Assembly: GCA_020073485.1 (NCBI GenBank)
Contig: JAIQFB010000020.1
Coordinates: forward strand, 1-64,000
Reading direction: 5' to 3'
From: Terriglobia bacterium
Lineage (GTDB): Bacteria > Acidobacteriota > Terriglobia > Acidiferrales > UBA7541
DNA length: 64,000 nucleotides
In this document: positions 20,138 to 28,641 of the stretch, one piece after another
Layout: each line of letters opens with the position of its first letter
How positions within the stretch are numbered: the stretch's first letter is position 1
Translations under genes and position numbers: made by a program
Notes under the pieces: model-generated
Databases searched by the model: none
What the model saw: the letters and a program-made list of their open reading frames with translations, nothing else
Told to the model about the DNA's origin: nothing

Positions 20138-20228
20138 GTCATTCCGAACAAAGTGAGGAATCCCTGCGGATTTGAGGTCCAAAAGAAAGAGGGACTCCGA
20201 ATCCAAAGGAGCGGGTTCGGAATGACGA
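20138..20228. repeat. Family F repeat, inverted pair
   Basis: The left copy at 20138-20169 (GTCATTCCGAACAAAGTGAG...) matches the minus-strand element at 13991-14022. A shorter opposite-orientation copy (GGTTCGGAATGACG) closes the pair at about 20214-20227. It fills most of the dnaK-to-unknown gap and could form a stem in RNA. Confidence 0.7.
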
Positions 20229-20262
20229 TGCCTTTATTTTCTCTAACTCACAGGAGCTGCCG

Positions 20263-20646
20263 TTGACCACGTACGAGGGCATCAAGCGAGCCGGACCGCC
20301 GCAGGCGATTCAAAAGCTTCGGGAAGATTTGTACATGGTGCAGATCACGCTTTCGGAAACGCCGAGCGCGGACTGGAAGCGGCTGTTTTATGAAACCCAG
20401 CAGGCTCCGCCGCCCGACTTTCCGCCGCGCGGAGTGGACCTGAGCGCGAATTTTGCGCGGTTCCGGTCGGACGCCGCCAGCGTGGAGGCCAAGACAGCAT
20501 GGATCGACCGCTGGATCGACCGCGCCAATCAGAAGGAAGCAGCGATGGGCGGCCGGCTGGATCAGGAGCGCAAGCAAAGGCGCGAGGAACATCAGCGCGA
20601 ACAGGAGGAGTTGGCCGCGATCAACGCGCGATGGGAAAAGTTGTAA
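20263..20646 (+). CDS. Small protein of unknown function between dnaK and dnaJ
   Basis: A 127-residue cytoplasmic protein starting at TTG 20263 behind a CAGGAG Shine-Dalgarno. No signal peptide or TM is visible. The sequence is rich in charged residues, with a central 'AKTAWIDRWIDRANQKEA' helix and a strongly helical, probably coiled-coil C-terminus (Arg/Glu/Gln-rich, about 95-125). Codon usage matches its neighbours, and the conserved reading frame suggests a real gene. I do not recognise the family. Its place in the dnaK-dnaJ cluster makes a co-chaperone or regulatory role possible, but that is context only. Confidence 0.65.
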   Translation: MTTYEGIKRAGPPQAIQKLREDLYMVQITLSETPSADWKRLFYETQQAPPPDFPPRGVDLSANFARFRSDAASVEAKTAWIDRWIDRANQKEAAMGGRLDQERKQRREEHQREQEELAAINARWEKL

Positions 20647-20656
20647 GACGAACGGC

Positions 20657-20711
20657 CAGGGGCTAAAGCCCCTTTACGTTGAGGCTCTTGCAGCACGGCT
20701 GAGGCCGTGTT
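20657..20711. repeat. Family B palindromic repeats between unknown gene and dnaJ
   Basis: Two short palindromes of the GGCTNAAGCC type lie at about 20657-20673 (AGGGGCTAAAGCCCCT) and 20694-20711 (CACGGCTGAGGCCGTG). They belong to the REP-like family seen in at least seven other intergenic spaces here. Confidence 0.65.
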
Positions 20712-20890
20712 CAACAAAGCTTATTTGCCTTGTTCAAATGCATGTGTAGTCGCGGCCAAGGACAGTAGCAAATGGCGAAAATGTTGGCAGCATGAGGTGA
20801 AGTGCTGGGTTTCACGGATCGCGATTCACCCGCCCCCGGCGAGAATCGGAATTCACCAGTCACTCGTCACCAGTCACCGGTCACCAAACA

Positions 20891-22042
20891 ATGGCTACCA
20901 CGGCGAAACAAGATTACTACGATCTGCTGGGCGTCCCGCGCAAGGCGGCGCAGAAAGAAATTCGCGCGGCCTACCGGAAACTTGCGCGCAAGTATCATCC
21001 CGATCTGAATCCCGGCGACAAATCCTCGGAAGAAAAATTCAAGCAGGTGCAGGAAGCTTACGACGTCCTGTCCGACACCAAGAAACGCCAGATGTACGAT
21101 CAATTCGGATTTGAAACGCCGGGAGCGAGCGGAATGCCCAGCCCGGGCGATGGCGGAGACGTCCATTTCGATTTCGGAGGATTCGATTTCGGAGGAGGCG
21201 GCGCCGGCGCGGGCGGCGGCCCAAGCTTTCGCGATCTTTTCAGCCAGTATTTTCGCGGGGGCGGCGGCGTGGCCGAAGCGCCGACGCATGCCGAGCCGGG
21301 CTCCAGCCTGGAATATCAGATTGAAATCACATTCTGGGAGGCGGTGCGCGGAACGGTGAAGAAGCTGACCATCGCTCGCCTGGACGCCTGCACCGACTGC
21401 CACGGCACGGGGACGGTAGGACAGTCGCAGACATGCACGGCCTGCGGCGGATCGGGACAAGTGGCACAGACCAGCGGGCGCATGCGCTTCAACCTGACGT
21501 GCACGCGCTGCGGCGGCACCGGACGCCTGAAAAATATGTGCCGGCTGTGCGGCGGCGAAGGGCGCGTGCGGCGCGTGGATACGATCGAAGTTCGAATTCC
21601 CGCGGGAGTGCAAACCGGTTCGCGCGTGCGCGTCGCGGGCAAGGGGAACGCCGGAACGAACGGTGCGCCTCCGGGCGATCTCTACATCATTACGGACGTG
21701 CAGCCGCACGCATTTTTCGAACGGCGCGCCGACGACCTCTATACGACCGTGCCCATTACCGTGACCGAAGCGGCTCTGGGCGCCAAGATCGAGGTGCCCA
21801 CGGTGGACGGGCGCTCGCTGCTGCGCGTTCCCCCAGGAACCAACAGTGGGCAGAAACTCCGGCTGCGCGAAAAGGGCGTGCCGTCGGTGCGAGATCCCAG
21901 GCACCGCGGGGACCAATACGTCGAATTGCAGGTGATGGTGCCCAAGCCGATCGATGAGCGCGTGCGCGAATTGCTGAAGGAACTGGAAAAAATCGCGCCG
22001 GAAGATCCGCGCAAGGATCTTTTCGACCGAGCCAAGGCGTAA
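20891..22042 (+). CDS. dnaJ: Chaperone DnaJ (Hsp40, type I)
   Basis: A 383-residue co-chaperone that stimulates DnaK ATPase and delivers substrates. The J-domain at about 7-72 includes the invariant HPD in 'KYHPDLNPG'. It is followed by a Gly/Phe-rich region (about 85-135), then a zinc-binding domain with four CxxCxGxG-type repeats ([32 protein letters not shown]), then the C-terminal substrate-binding beta domains ('[20 protein letters not shown]'). The full type I set is intact. It lies 12 bp upstream of the hspR-like gene, so those two are co-transcribed. Confidence 0.97.
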   Translation: MATTAKQDYYDLLGVPRKAAQKEIRAAYRKLARKYHPDLNPGDKSSEEKFKQVQEAYDVLSDTKKRQMYDQFGFETPGASGMPSPGDGGDVHFDFGGFDFGGGGAGAGGGPSFRDLFSQYFRGGGGVAEAPTHAEPGSSLEYQIEITFWEAVRGTVKKLTIARLDACTDCHGTGTVGQSQTCTACGGSGQVAQTSGRMRFNLTCTRCGGTGRLKNMCRLCGGEGRVRRVDTIEVRIPAGVQTGSRVRVAGKGNAGTNGAPPGDLYIITDVQPHAFFERRADDLYTTVPITVTEAALGAKIEVPTVDGRSLLRVPPGTNSGQKLRLREKGVPSVRDPRHRGDQYVELQVMVPKPIDERVRELLKELEKIAPEDPRKDLFDRAKA

Positions 22043-22053
22043 GGAGCGATGCC

Positions 22054-22482
22054 ATGCCGCGCGTGAATGCAAAACGGAAAAAGGCCCGCGCTGGATACAT
22101 GATTTCCGCCGTGGCGGAGCTCTACAAGCTGCATCCACAGACGCTGCGGCTGTACGAGCGCGTGGGCTTGCTGAAACCGTCGCGTTCGCAGGGCAATACG
22201 CGGCTGTACACGGATGCGGACCTGGAGCGGCTGGAAGTGATCCTCACGCTCACGCGCGAAATGGGCGTGAACCTCGCGGGCATTGAAATCATCCTGAACA
22301 TGCGCGAAAAAATGAGTGAGATGCAGCGCCAGATGGAAGCGTTTACGTCGTTCGTGCAGCAGGAACTCTCGCGCGGCCTGCGCACGGCGGCGCGCCCGCC
22401 GGATAATGCGCTGGTGCGCGTGCCGCCGCCGAAGGTCATCCGCGTTCACAAAAGCGAATCATCCACAGATAAACATAGATGA
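22054..22482 (+). CDS. hspR: HspR-like MerR-family regulator
   Basis: A 142-residue regulator. The N-terminal MerR winged-helix (about 15-80) has 'YMISAVAELYKLHPQTLRLYERVGLL', typical of HspR, the autorepressor of dnaK operons in several phyla. A helical segment about 85-120 is probably the dimerisation coiled coil. The 12-bp spacing from dnaJ and co-orientation support assignment to the dnaK-dnaJ-hspR circuit. I do not see a clear HAIR inverted repeat upstream of dnaK, so the operator here is unverified. The final residues (SESSTDKHR) and stop codon are encoded by a copy of the family D repeat. Confidence 0.85.
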   Translation: MPRVNAKRKKARAGYMISAVAELYKLHPQTLRLYERVGLLKPSRSQGNTRLYTDADLERLEVILTLTREMGVNLAGIEIILNMREKMSEMQRQMEAFTSFVQQELSRGLRTAARPPDNALVRVPPPKVIRVHKSESSTDKHR

Positions 22483-22575
22483 ACGAACATAAGAGCGAAA
22501 AATAGATTCACAACCCCTCTTTCTTCTTTTCCTGCTTTAGCTTTTATCAGTGTTGATCTGTGTGCATCTGTGGAT
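22461..22575. repeat. Family D inverted repeat overlapping the hspR 3' end
   Basis: The left arm 22461-22490 (ATCCACAGATAAACATAGAT...) and right arm 22543-22575 (TTTATCAGTG...CTGTGGAT) are imperfect inverted copies of the same ~30-bp unit. The left arm overlaps the hspR stop codon. A near-perfect copy pair is at 29849-29977, and a single degenerate copy is at 28424-28455. Confidence 0.8.
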
Positions 22576-22661
22576 TCGATTTTTTCTTTTCCACACGCGC
22601 CACCGGTTTCCACAGGGCACGACATCTTGCGCATCTCGCGCGGCGCGCCTATGCTGGCAGC

Positions 22662-23528
22662 ATGGCGCAACCTGATTGCACGCTCTGCGGTGGGACCGGG
22701 TGGAAAACGGTCGAGCGGCTGGCGGAGGAAGAAAAGCCGAAGCGCGTTTCCTGGATCAAGCCTACCTCCGATCCCGACGTGATGAGGCGGGTGTGGGCTG
22801 TGCCATGCGATTGCACGGGCGACGACCGGGCGGCGCGGACCATGGCGCGCGCGCGCATTCCGAAGCGCTACGAGCACTGCGACTTCGACAACTTCGATAC
22901 CGACGTCTACGACGCGGCGCGGGAATCCGCCGGATGGAACCGCAGCCTCGAGCAGGCCAAACTGGTCGCGGAAGCGTTCGCCCGCGATTATCCGGCCGGC
23001 ACCGAGACCGGCTTGCTGCTGATGGGGCCGTGCGGCGCGGGCAAAACACATCTGGCGGTTTCGGCGCTGCGCCAAATTGTCCTGCGCGGGCATACCGGGC
23101 TCTTCTACGATTACCGCGAATTGTTGAAGGAAATTCAGGGAAGCTACAACGCGGAGAATCAGACCACCGAACTTGGCATCCTCGAACCGGTGCTCACTGC
23201 GGATGTCCTGCTGCTCGATGATCTGGGCGCGAGCAAGCCTTCTCCCTGGGCCCTCGAAACAGTGGGGCACATCCTGAATTCCCGGTACAACGACCGCCGC
23301 ATCACGCTGCTCACCACGAATTATCTGGACAGCGGGCCGGCAACGCCCGTCGCATCCTCGCCAAGACTTCCTTCCGGACAGTCCGTTTCCGCCGCACGCG
23401 AGGATTCGCTTGAGGACCGTCTGGGAAGGCGCATTCGCTCCCGTCTCTATGAAATGTGCCGCACGATTGAACTGTTTGCTCCGGATTACAGGCGCGAGGT
23501 TCGCCAGGCGGGACGAGTAAGATCGTGA
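22662..23528 (+). CDS. DnaC/IstB-like AAA+ ATPase with zinc-finger N-terminus
   Basis: A 288-residue protein; the start MAQPDCTLCGGTG at 22662 is chosen over an upstream open stretch. The N-terminus has two Cys pairs (CTLCGGTGW and, about 45 residues later, CDCTG) likely to bind zinc. The ATPase core has Walker A GPCGAGKTHLA (near residue 125) and Walker B VLLLDDLGASKPS (near residue 185), with sensor 'TLLTTNYLDS'. DnaC-type proteins load the replicative helicase, and IstB helps transposition. No transposase is adjacent, so a DnaC-like role is more likely. A Ser/Pro-rich insert at about 232-250 is unusual. Confidence 0.8.
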   Translation: MAQPDCTLCGGTGWKTVERLAEEEKPKRVSWIKPTSDPDVMRRVWAVPCDCTGDDRAARTMARARIPKRYEHCDFDNFDTDVYDAARESAGWNRSLEQAKLVAEAFARDYPAGTETGLLLMGPCGAGKTHLAVSALRQIVLRGHTGLFYDYRELLKEIQGSYNAENQTTELGILEPVLTADVLLLDDLGASKPSPWALETVGHILNSRYNDRRITLLTTNYLDSGPATPVASSPRLPSGQSVSAAREDSLEDRLGRRIRSRLYEMCRTIELFAPDYRREVRQAGRVRS

Positions 23529-23603
23529 TTCCCGCCGCGGGCGGGTGATTCGTAACTCGTGAGACCCCCTGCTAGCATGCGTGAGTCCTCCTCTTCCAAA
23601 GCG

Positions 23604-23665
23604 TCAGCGGCTAAAGCCCAACTGAATTTGCTGCGTTTCTGTCGCGGCTAAAGCCACGACCCACA
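23604..23665. repeat. Family B repeat pair
   Basis: CAGCGGCTAAAGCCCAAC at 23604-23622 and GTCGCGGCTAAAGCCACGAC at 23641-23660 share the GGCTAAAGCC core of the family. Confidence 0.6.
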
Positions 23666-23783
23666 AAGAGTCTGATGGTGATTCCGATGTAGCCAGGCAC
23701 ACTGCTTCGGGCGTGCCGGAGGTGCGGCATTTGGCGAAGCCCTCTGCATACTGGGCGGGGGGGGGGCAACCCGCAAGCGCAAG

Positions 23784-23816
23784 ACACGAATCACAAATCA
23801 CGATTCACAAATCACG
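23784..23816. repeat. Family C tandem repeat (ACGAATCAC units)
   Basis: Four tandem 8-9 bp units of the CACGAATCA/CACAAATCA type. Other clusters lie at 28602-28629, 41376-41407 and 41519-41537. Confidence 0.7.
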
Positions 23817-23837
23817 GCTCTACCCGCCCGGCTTTCA

Positions 23838-23867
23838 TTGACATAGGCCACGGGGCGCGGGTATCAT
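23838..23867 (+). promoter_or_regulatory. Probable sigma-70 promoter of rpsA
   Basis: TTGACA (23838-23843) and TATCAT (23862-23867) are spaced by 18 bp. The pair lies about 120 bp upstream of the rpsA start. Confidence 0.65.
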
Positions 23868-23989
23868 CGCCTCCGTGCGGCCCCTGGGTGGGAGCCGCGC
23901 GTCCTTCCTTGCACCGTCCCGTGACTCGGAAGATAACTCGTTATTGATACGTCATGGGTCAAGGCAGGACCTCACTGGAGGCCATTAAG

Positions 23990-25984
23990 ATGTTTTCCGA
24001 CAACGAAAACCCCGGCGCGGAGCTTTCCGCCGGACAGTCCGCAACCGCCGCCACACCGGCGCCGGAATCAACTTCAACGACCGAAGCGGAATCTTCCGTT
24101 CCCGTTCCTGCGCAAGCCGAGACTGCGCCGGTCGCCGCTCCTGTAGCGGTTACCTCGGAGCCGGCCGCCGTGACGGTAGCTCCGGCGGAGCCTGTTGCCG
24201 CACCGGAAGGGCCAGCGGCGATCGAACATTCTGACATTAGCGACGTGGTCGAAGCGGACGTGGAGGCGGGCGAAGCTTCCACCGAGTCGACCGCGGAGAT
24301 GGAAAAGCTGATGGAGCAGTACGCCACGCCGCACCAGGCGCCGGCCGAAGGCGAGGTCGAGTCGGGGCAGGTTGTGGCCATCACGGACTCGGGCGTCGTC
24401 GTGAATCTGGGCGGCAAGACCGAGGGATTGATCCCGGCGCAGGAATTCGCGGAACTCGATGGGCCGTTTCCTCTGGTAGTCGGACAGCCGGTGGAAATCC
24501 AGCGCACCGGCGACCATAAGGACGGCATGGTGCTGCTGTCGTACCAGCGCGTGCGGCGGCGCCAGGCGTGGGCCAAAATCGAAGAGGCCTACCGCAAGAA
24601 GGCGGACATTACCGGAAAAGTGGTGGATCACATTAAGGGCGGCCTCGTAGTGGATATCGGTGTGCGCGCGTTTTTGCCGGCGTCGCAGGCGGATATTCAT
24701 CCCGTGCGCGACCTGGACGAATGGAAAGACCGCGAGATCACCGTGCGCGTGCTGAAGATGAACCGCAAGCGCGGCAACGTGGTCGTAAGCCGGCGCGCGA
24801 TTCTGGACGAGCAGGTGGCGGCGCAGCGGCAGACCATGCTGGACAACATGGCTGAAGGCCAAGTAGTGAAGGGCGTGGTGAAAAATGTCACGGGCTACGG
24901 TGCGTTCGTGGACCTGGGCGGCATCGACGGGCTGCTGCACATTACGGACATGTCCTGGGGGCGCGTGGCCAGCCCGCTGGACGCAGTGTCGCCGGGCGAG
25001 GAAGTGGAAGTCAAGATCCTGAAGTACGATAAGGAAAAAGGGCGCGTCTCGCTGGGGCGCAAGCAATTGCTGCCCGATCCCTGGGCCTCGGTGGTGGAGC
25101 GCTACACGCCGGGCAAGAAGCTCACCGGAAAAATCATGGGGCTGACGGACTACGGCGCATTCGTGGAAGTGGAGCCGGGCATCGAAGGCCTGGTGCACGT
25201 CAGCGAGATGAGCTGGTCCAAGCGCAAGACGCATCCCTCGAAGATCGTGAAGGTGGGCGACGAGGTCGAAGTGATCGTGCTGGGCGTGGATTCCAACGAG
25301 CGGCGCATTTCGCTGGGTATGAAGCAGGCGCAGGCGGATCCCTGGCAACAGCTGGCGGACAAGTATCCGGTGGGCACGGTGGTGAGCGGAAAAATCCGCA
25401 ACCTGACCGAATTCGGCGCGTTTCTCGAAATCGAGGAAGGGTTTGACGGGCTGATCCACGTCAGCGACATTTCCTGGACCGGGCGGATCAAGAATCCGGC
25501 GGACGTCTATAAGAAGGGCGACGCGGTCGAAGCCAAGGTGCTGAAGATCGATCAAGCCACGCGCCGCGTTTCGCTGGGCGTCAAGCAGGTGAACGACATC
25601 TGGTCGTCGTGGTTTGAAAAGCACAAGGTGGGCGACCTGGTGCGGGGCAAGGTGTCGCGCGTGACCACGTTTGGCGCATTTGTCGAGCTGGCCGACGGCA
25701 TCGAAGGCCTCTGCCACATTTCCGAGATTGATGAGCGTCGCGGCAAGGGCGATAAGTCCGCTCCTCCGCCGCGGCCGGGCGTGCGCTCCAGCGGCTTGCT
25801 CGATCCGGGCCGCGACTACGAATTTAAAATCGTGAAGATTAGCCAGGACCAGCATAAAATCGGACTCAGCTACCGCGCTGCCGTGAAGCAAGCGGAACGC
25901 CGCGACATGGATGACTACCGATCGACGAAGTCTTCGGCGAAAGCCACGATCGGCGATGCCATCATGGCCAAGCGTTCGATGTAG
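23990..25984 (+). CDS. rpsA: 30S ribosomal protein S1
   Basis: A 664-residue RNA-binding protein needed for initiation on most mRNAs. The start MFSDNENPG at 23990 is preceded by GGAGG eight bases upstream; an in-frame start 36 bp earlier has no better signal. The N-terminal 110 residues or so are an Ala/Pro/Glu/Val-rich low-complexity tail that typical S1 lacks. Six S1 (OB-fold) repeats follow, visible as 'GVVVNLGGKTEGL', 'GLVVDIGVRAFL', 'GAFVDLGGIDGLLH', 'GAFVEVEPGIEGLVH', 'GAFLEIEEGFDGLIH' and 'GAFVELADGIEGLCH'. Order and number match standard six-domain S1. An HU/IHF gene follows, as in E. coli rpsA-ihfB. Confidence 0.96.
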   Translation: MFSDNENPGAELSAGQSATAATPAPESTSTTEAESSVPVPAQAETAPVAAPVAVTSEPAAVTVAPAEPVAAPEGPAAIEHSDISDVVEADVEAGEASTESTAEMEKLMEQYATPHQAPAEGEVESGQVVAITDSGVVVNLGGKTEGLIPAQEFAELDGPFPLVVGQPVEIQRTGDHKDGMVLLSYQRVRRRQAWAKIEEAYRKKADITGKVVDHIKGGLVVDIGVRAFLPASQADIHPVRDLDEWKDREITVRVLKMNRKRGNVVVSRRAILDEQVAAQRQTMLDNMAEGQVVKGVVKNVTGYGAFVDLGGIDGLLHITDMSWGRVASPLDAVSPGEEVEVKILKYDKEKGRVSLGRKQLLPDPWASVVERYTPGKKLTGKIMGLTDYGAFVEVEPGIEGLVHVSEMSWSKRKTHPSKIVKVGDEVEVIVLGVDSNERRISLGMKQAQADPWQQLADKYPVGTVVSGKIRNLTEFGAFLEIEEGFDGLIHVSDISWTGRIKNPADVYKKGDAVEAKVLKIDQATRRVSLGVKQVNDIWSSWFEKHKVGDLVRGKVSRVTTFGAFVELADGIEGLCHISEIDERRGKGDKSAPPPRPGVRSSGLLDPGRDYEFKIVKISQDQHKIGLSYRAAVKQAERRDMDDYRSTKSSAKATIGDAIMAKRSM

Positions 25985-26174
25985 CCGCTCCGGCGTCCCC
26001 CGGACCGGAGTTGGAACTTTTCATTTCCCTTAAGCCTCATTTGGTGATATGGAATTGCCACCAAAGGCTGCTCGCTGCAGGGGAGTTCTTCAGCGAGTGC
26101 ATGGCGTGTGCCCGAGACGCGCGTCGCCCGAGAACCGAGCGGGTGCAACTTAGAAACTGGCGGAGCATATATCG

Positions 26175-26546
26175 ATGACCGATTCCACCGTGACAAAAGC
26201 GGACCTCGTAGAAGAGGTTGTTCGCGTCACTGAACTTCCACGCAAAGAATCCGAGACGGTTGTGGAAACAATTTTCGAGAGCATTATCGGCGCGCTGCAA
26301 GGCGGCGACCGTATCGAAATCCGCGGGTTTGGCAGCTTCCGAACGCGCCAGCGCCGCGGCCGCACCGGGCGGAACCCGAAGACGGGCGCTAAAGTCGAAG
26401 TGCCACCCAAGAAAATTCCGTTTTTCAAGCCCAGCAAGGAACTGAAGGATCATGTCAATGGCGGCGCGTCTGCCGCTTCGGAGAAAGGCGCTTCCGACAA
26501 GGGCGCCCCCAGCACGGGAGCCGCTCCGGTTCCGCCGCACAACTGA
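26175..26546 (+). CDS. HU/IHF-family DNA-binding protein
   Basis: A 123-residue nucleoid protein starting MTDSTVTKADLVEEV. The first 93 residues or so are a canonical HU/IHF fold with the DNA-intercalating arm (GRNPKTGAKVEVPPKKIPFF). The last 30 residues are an Ala/Gly/Ser/Lys-rich tail that most HU/IHF proteins lack. It lies 190 bp downstream of rpsA, an arrangement shared with rpsA-ihfB. HU versus IHF cannot be decided here, because the family overlaps and no partner subunit is nearby. Confidence 0.93.
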   Translation: MTDSTVTKADLVEEVVRVTELPRKESETVVETIFESIIGALQGGDRIEIRGFGSFRTRQRRGRTGRNPKTGAKVEVPPKKIPFFKPSKELKDHVNGGASAASEKGASDKGAPSTGAAPVPPHN

Positions 26547-26598
26547 AGGCGCGCGCGGCGGGCCGTTTCCGCCATCTCATACGGCCACCTCATAATTT

Positions 26599-27081
26599 AT
26601 GGATTACCTTTGGACGCCCTGGCGCTACCGCTACATTGCTGAAGCCAGAAACGTTACGGGCTGCGTCTTCTGCCATCTGCCGGCGGCCAACCAGGACGAA
26701 GAGTCGCTGATTGTCCTGCGCGGCATGAAGAATTTCGTCATTCTGAACCGCTACCCGTACACCTCCGGCCACGTCATGATCGTTCCCTACGAGCACACTG
26801 CGGATTTTCCCGCTCTCGATGCGGCGACCTCCGCGGAAATGATGCAGCTCGCGCAACGCGTGCAGTCGGCGCTGCAGGGGATCTACCGTCCGGACGGATT
26901 CAATCTGGGAATGAATCTGGGGCGTTCGGCCGGCGCGGGGATCGCCGATCATCTCCATCTGCATCTGCTTCCGCGGTGGGCCGGGGACACGAACTTCATG
27001 ACCACGGTGGGAGAAACGCGGCTGGAGCCGGAAGAGCTTTCCACGACGTACGAGAAGCTGCGCAAGGCGCTGCGTTCATAA
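26599..27081 (+). CDS. HIT-family nucleotide phosphorylase/hydrolase
   Basis: A 160-residue protein starting MDYLWTPWRYRYI. It has a zinc-binding Cys pair (CVFC, residues 22-25) and the histidine-triad catalytic motif HLHLHLLPRW (H118, H120, H122). The WxPWR N-terminus and Cys pair match the Ap4A phosphorylase-like branch of the HIT superfamily, which cleaves diadenosine polyphosphates or related nucleotides. Substrate choice is inferred. It is 52 bp downstream of the HU/IHF gene, so co-transcription is possible. Confidence 0.9.
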   Translation: MDYLWTPWRYRYIAEARNVTGCVFCHLPAANQDEESLIVLRGMKNFVILNRYPYTSGHVMIVPYEHTADFPALDAATSAEMMQLAQRVQSALQGIYRPDGFNLGMNLGRSAGAGIADHLHLHLLPRWAGDTNFMTTVGETRLEPEELSTTYEKLRKALRS

Positions 27082-27091
27082 GCGATTTCGG

Positions 27092-27211
27092 AAGTCGGGG
27101 CTTCAGCCCCAACGTATCGTGAGGTCTTGGAAGGACTTTCAAGCCCTGAAGCTTCAGGGGCTAAAGCCCCGGAGGGCGCGGGCTGAAAGTCGGGGCTGAA
27201 GCCCCGACCTC
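27092..27211. repeat. Family B repeat cluster (three palindromes)
   Basis: Palindromes GTCGGGGCTTCAGCCCC (27094-27110), a GGGGCTAAAGCCCC core (27157-27170) and AGTCGGGGCTGAAGCCCCGAC (27189-27208) fill the gap between the HIT gene and the acyl-CoA dehydrogenase gene. The outer two are inverted relative to each other. This is the densest member of the family in the window. Confidence 0.75.
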
Positions 27212-27276
27212 CTGAAACCCGGCCCTATTCCACCACCAGGACACTCCCAAGCGGGTTGAGCGATCCGGAGTCACCG

Positions 27277-28422
27277 TTGAATCTCGAACTCAGCGAAGAA
27301 CAGAAGCTGCTGCAGCGGACGGTGCGCGAATTCGCCGAAAACGAAGTGAAGCCGCTGGCGCGCGAACTCGACGAGACTGGGCATTTTCCGCGAGAGACGT
27401 TTCGCAAGGCCGCCGAACTAGGACTTACCGCCGTGGCGCTGCCGGAATCGGAAGGCGGCACTGGCTTCGATCACGTTTCTTATTCCATCGTCATCGAAGA
27501 GATTTCGCGCGTGTGCGCTTCGACCGGGGTCATTCTCTCGGTGCAGAATTCGCTGTACTGCGATCCGATTCATCGCTTCGGGACCGAGGAGCAAAAGGCA
27601 AAATTCCTCGCGCCGTTCGCGCGCGGCGAAAAAATTGGCTGCTACGCTCTGACCGAGCCGCAAGCTGGGTCGAATGCGGCGGCGCTGGCGACCAGGGCGG
27701 TGCGCGACGGCGATCACTACATCGTCAACGGGGCAAAAGCGTGGATCACCAATGGTGGCGTGGCCGACGCCGCGCTGGTGTATGTGAACACCGATCCGGC
27801 GAAAAGCGAAAAAGGAATTACAGCGCTGGTGATCGAGCGCGGCACGCCCGGATTCAAAGTGGGCAAGGAAGAAAAGAAACTGGGCATTCACGCCACGGCG
27901 TGCACGGAACTTTCGTTCACCGATTGCGAAGTGCCGGCGGCGAACCGAATCGGAAACGAAGGCGAAGGATACAAAGTGGCGCTGTCGACGCTGGACGGCG
28001 GGCGGATCGGGATCGCCGCGCAGGCAGTTGGCATCGCGCAGGGCGCGTTCGAGCTGGCGCTGGCCTACGCGCGAGAGCGGCAAGCGTTCGGCCATCCCAT
28101 CGCCGATTTTCAGACCATCCAGTTCATGCTTGCCGACATGGCCACGGAAATCGACGCGGCGCGCCTGCTAGTTCGCAAGGCGGCGTGGAAGCAGGACACC
28201 GGATCGCGATTTACCACGGAGGCTTCGATCGCGAAACTGTTCGCGTCCGAACTGGCCACGCGCGTGACGCACAAGGCCATGCAGATTCATGGCGGCAACG
28301 GGTACAGCCGCGAATATGCGGTGGAACGGATGTACCGCGACGCGCGGATCACCGAGATCTACGAGGGCACGAGCGAAATTCAGCGGCTGGTGATTGCGGC
28401 GGGAGTGCTCAAAAGTTTTTGA
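27277..28422 (+). CDS. Acyl-CoA dehydrogenase (short-chain type)
   Basis: A 381-residue FAD enzyme that oxidises acyl-CoA to enoyl-CoA in beta-oxidation or related catabolism. The start TTG at 27277 is preferred because GGAG lies six bases upstream; another TTG at 27256 lacks a ribosome-binding site. Typical segments are 'EPQAGSNAAALATRA', 'VNGAKAWITNGGVADA', 'LGIHATACTELSFTDCEVP', 'HGGNGYSREYAVERMYRDA' and the catalytic-base region 'YEGTSEIQRLVIA', where Glu precedes GTSEIQ as in short-chain dehydrogenases. No electron-transfer-flavoprotein gene is adjacent. The 3' flank carries family D and E repeats. Confidence 0.94.
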   Translation: MNLELSEEQKLLQRTVREFAENEVKPLARELDETGHFPRETFRKAAELGLTAVALPESEGGTGFDHVSYSIVIEEISRVCASTGVILSVQNSLYCDPIHRFGTEEQKAKFLAPFARGEKIGCYALTEPQAGSNAAALATRAVRDGDHYIVNGAKAWITNGGVADAALVYVNTDPAKSEKGITALVIERGTPGFKVGKEEKKLGIHATACTELSFTDCEVPAANRIGNEGEGYKVALSTLDGGRIGIAAQAVGIAQGAFELALAYARERQAFGHPIADFQTIQFMLADMATEIDAARLLVRKAAWKQDTGSRFTTEASIAKLFASELATRVTHKAMQIHGGNGYSREYAVERMYRDARITEIYEGTSEIQRLVIAAGVLKSF

Positions 28423-28423
28423 A

Positions 28424-28483
28424 ACCACGGATGGACACGGATTGACACGGATAAAGGAAGAGATTTGAGATTTGAGATTCATG
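28424..28483. repeat. Family D single copy followed by family E unit
   Basis: CCACGGATGGACACGGATTGACACGGATAAA (about 28424-28455) is a degenerate family D unit starting right after the acyl-CoA dehydrogenase stop. An AGATTTGAGATTTGAGATT tract (28461-28483, family E) follows directly. Confidence 0.65.
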
Positions 28484-28601
28484 GCAACCACAACGTTGGA
28501 CCTAACCAGGAATTCGCGTCACAATGAGGTTTGTCCTGAACCCTTGATTTCCCAGTGCCGACTGCCGACTCTTTCAAATGCATAAGATGCTGTCCGCAAA
28601 G

Positions 28602-28629
28602 CACGAATCACGAATCACAAATCACGAAT
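28602..28629. repeat. Family C tandem repeat
   Basis: Three to four CACGAATCA-type units immediately upstream of the UvrC-like start codon at 28642. Confidence 0.7.
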
Positions 28630-28641
28630 TCCGCGGCGTCA

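Larger units (their letters stand above)
23529..23989. promoter_or_regulatory. Long intergenic region upstream of rpsA
   Basis: This 461-bp region contains a family B pair (23604-23665), a run of ten G (about 23757-23766), a family C tandem repeat (23784-23816) and a probable rpsA promoter. The leader of about 115 nt could take part in S1 autoregulation, which is known for rpsA in other bacteria. No gene is supported. Confidence 0.6.

Noticed and set aside
22662-23528. IstB transposition helper
   Set aside because: No IstA-type transposase or inverted terminal repeats are adjacent. A DnaC-like ATPase is the simpler reading.
23757-23766. Run of ten G residues
   Set aside because: It is probably a sequencing-sensitive homopolymer in non-coding DNA. 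No gene is affected and no function can be argued.
23784-23816. Short direct repeats that could suggest a CRISPR array
   Set aside because: Units are 8-9 bp with no spacers of constant length and no cas genes, so this is a simple tandem repeat.
24074-25891. Long open frame opposite rpsA
   Set aside because: It is antisense to six clear S1 repeats and its product has repetitive His/Arg runs with no fold. It is a shadow frame.
27256-27276. Earlier TTG start for the acyl-CoA dehydrogenase
   Set aside because: It lacks a ribosome-binding site, whereas TTG 27277 has GGAG at good spacing.
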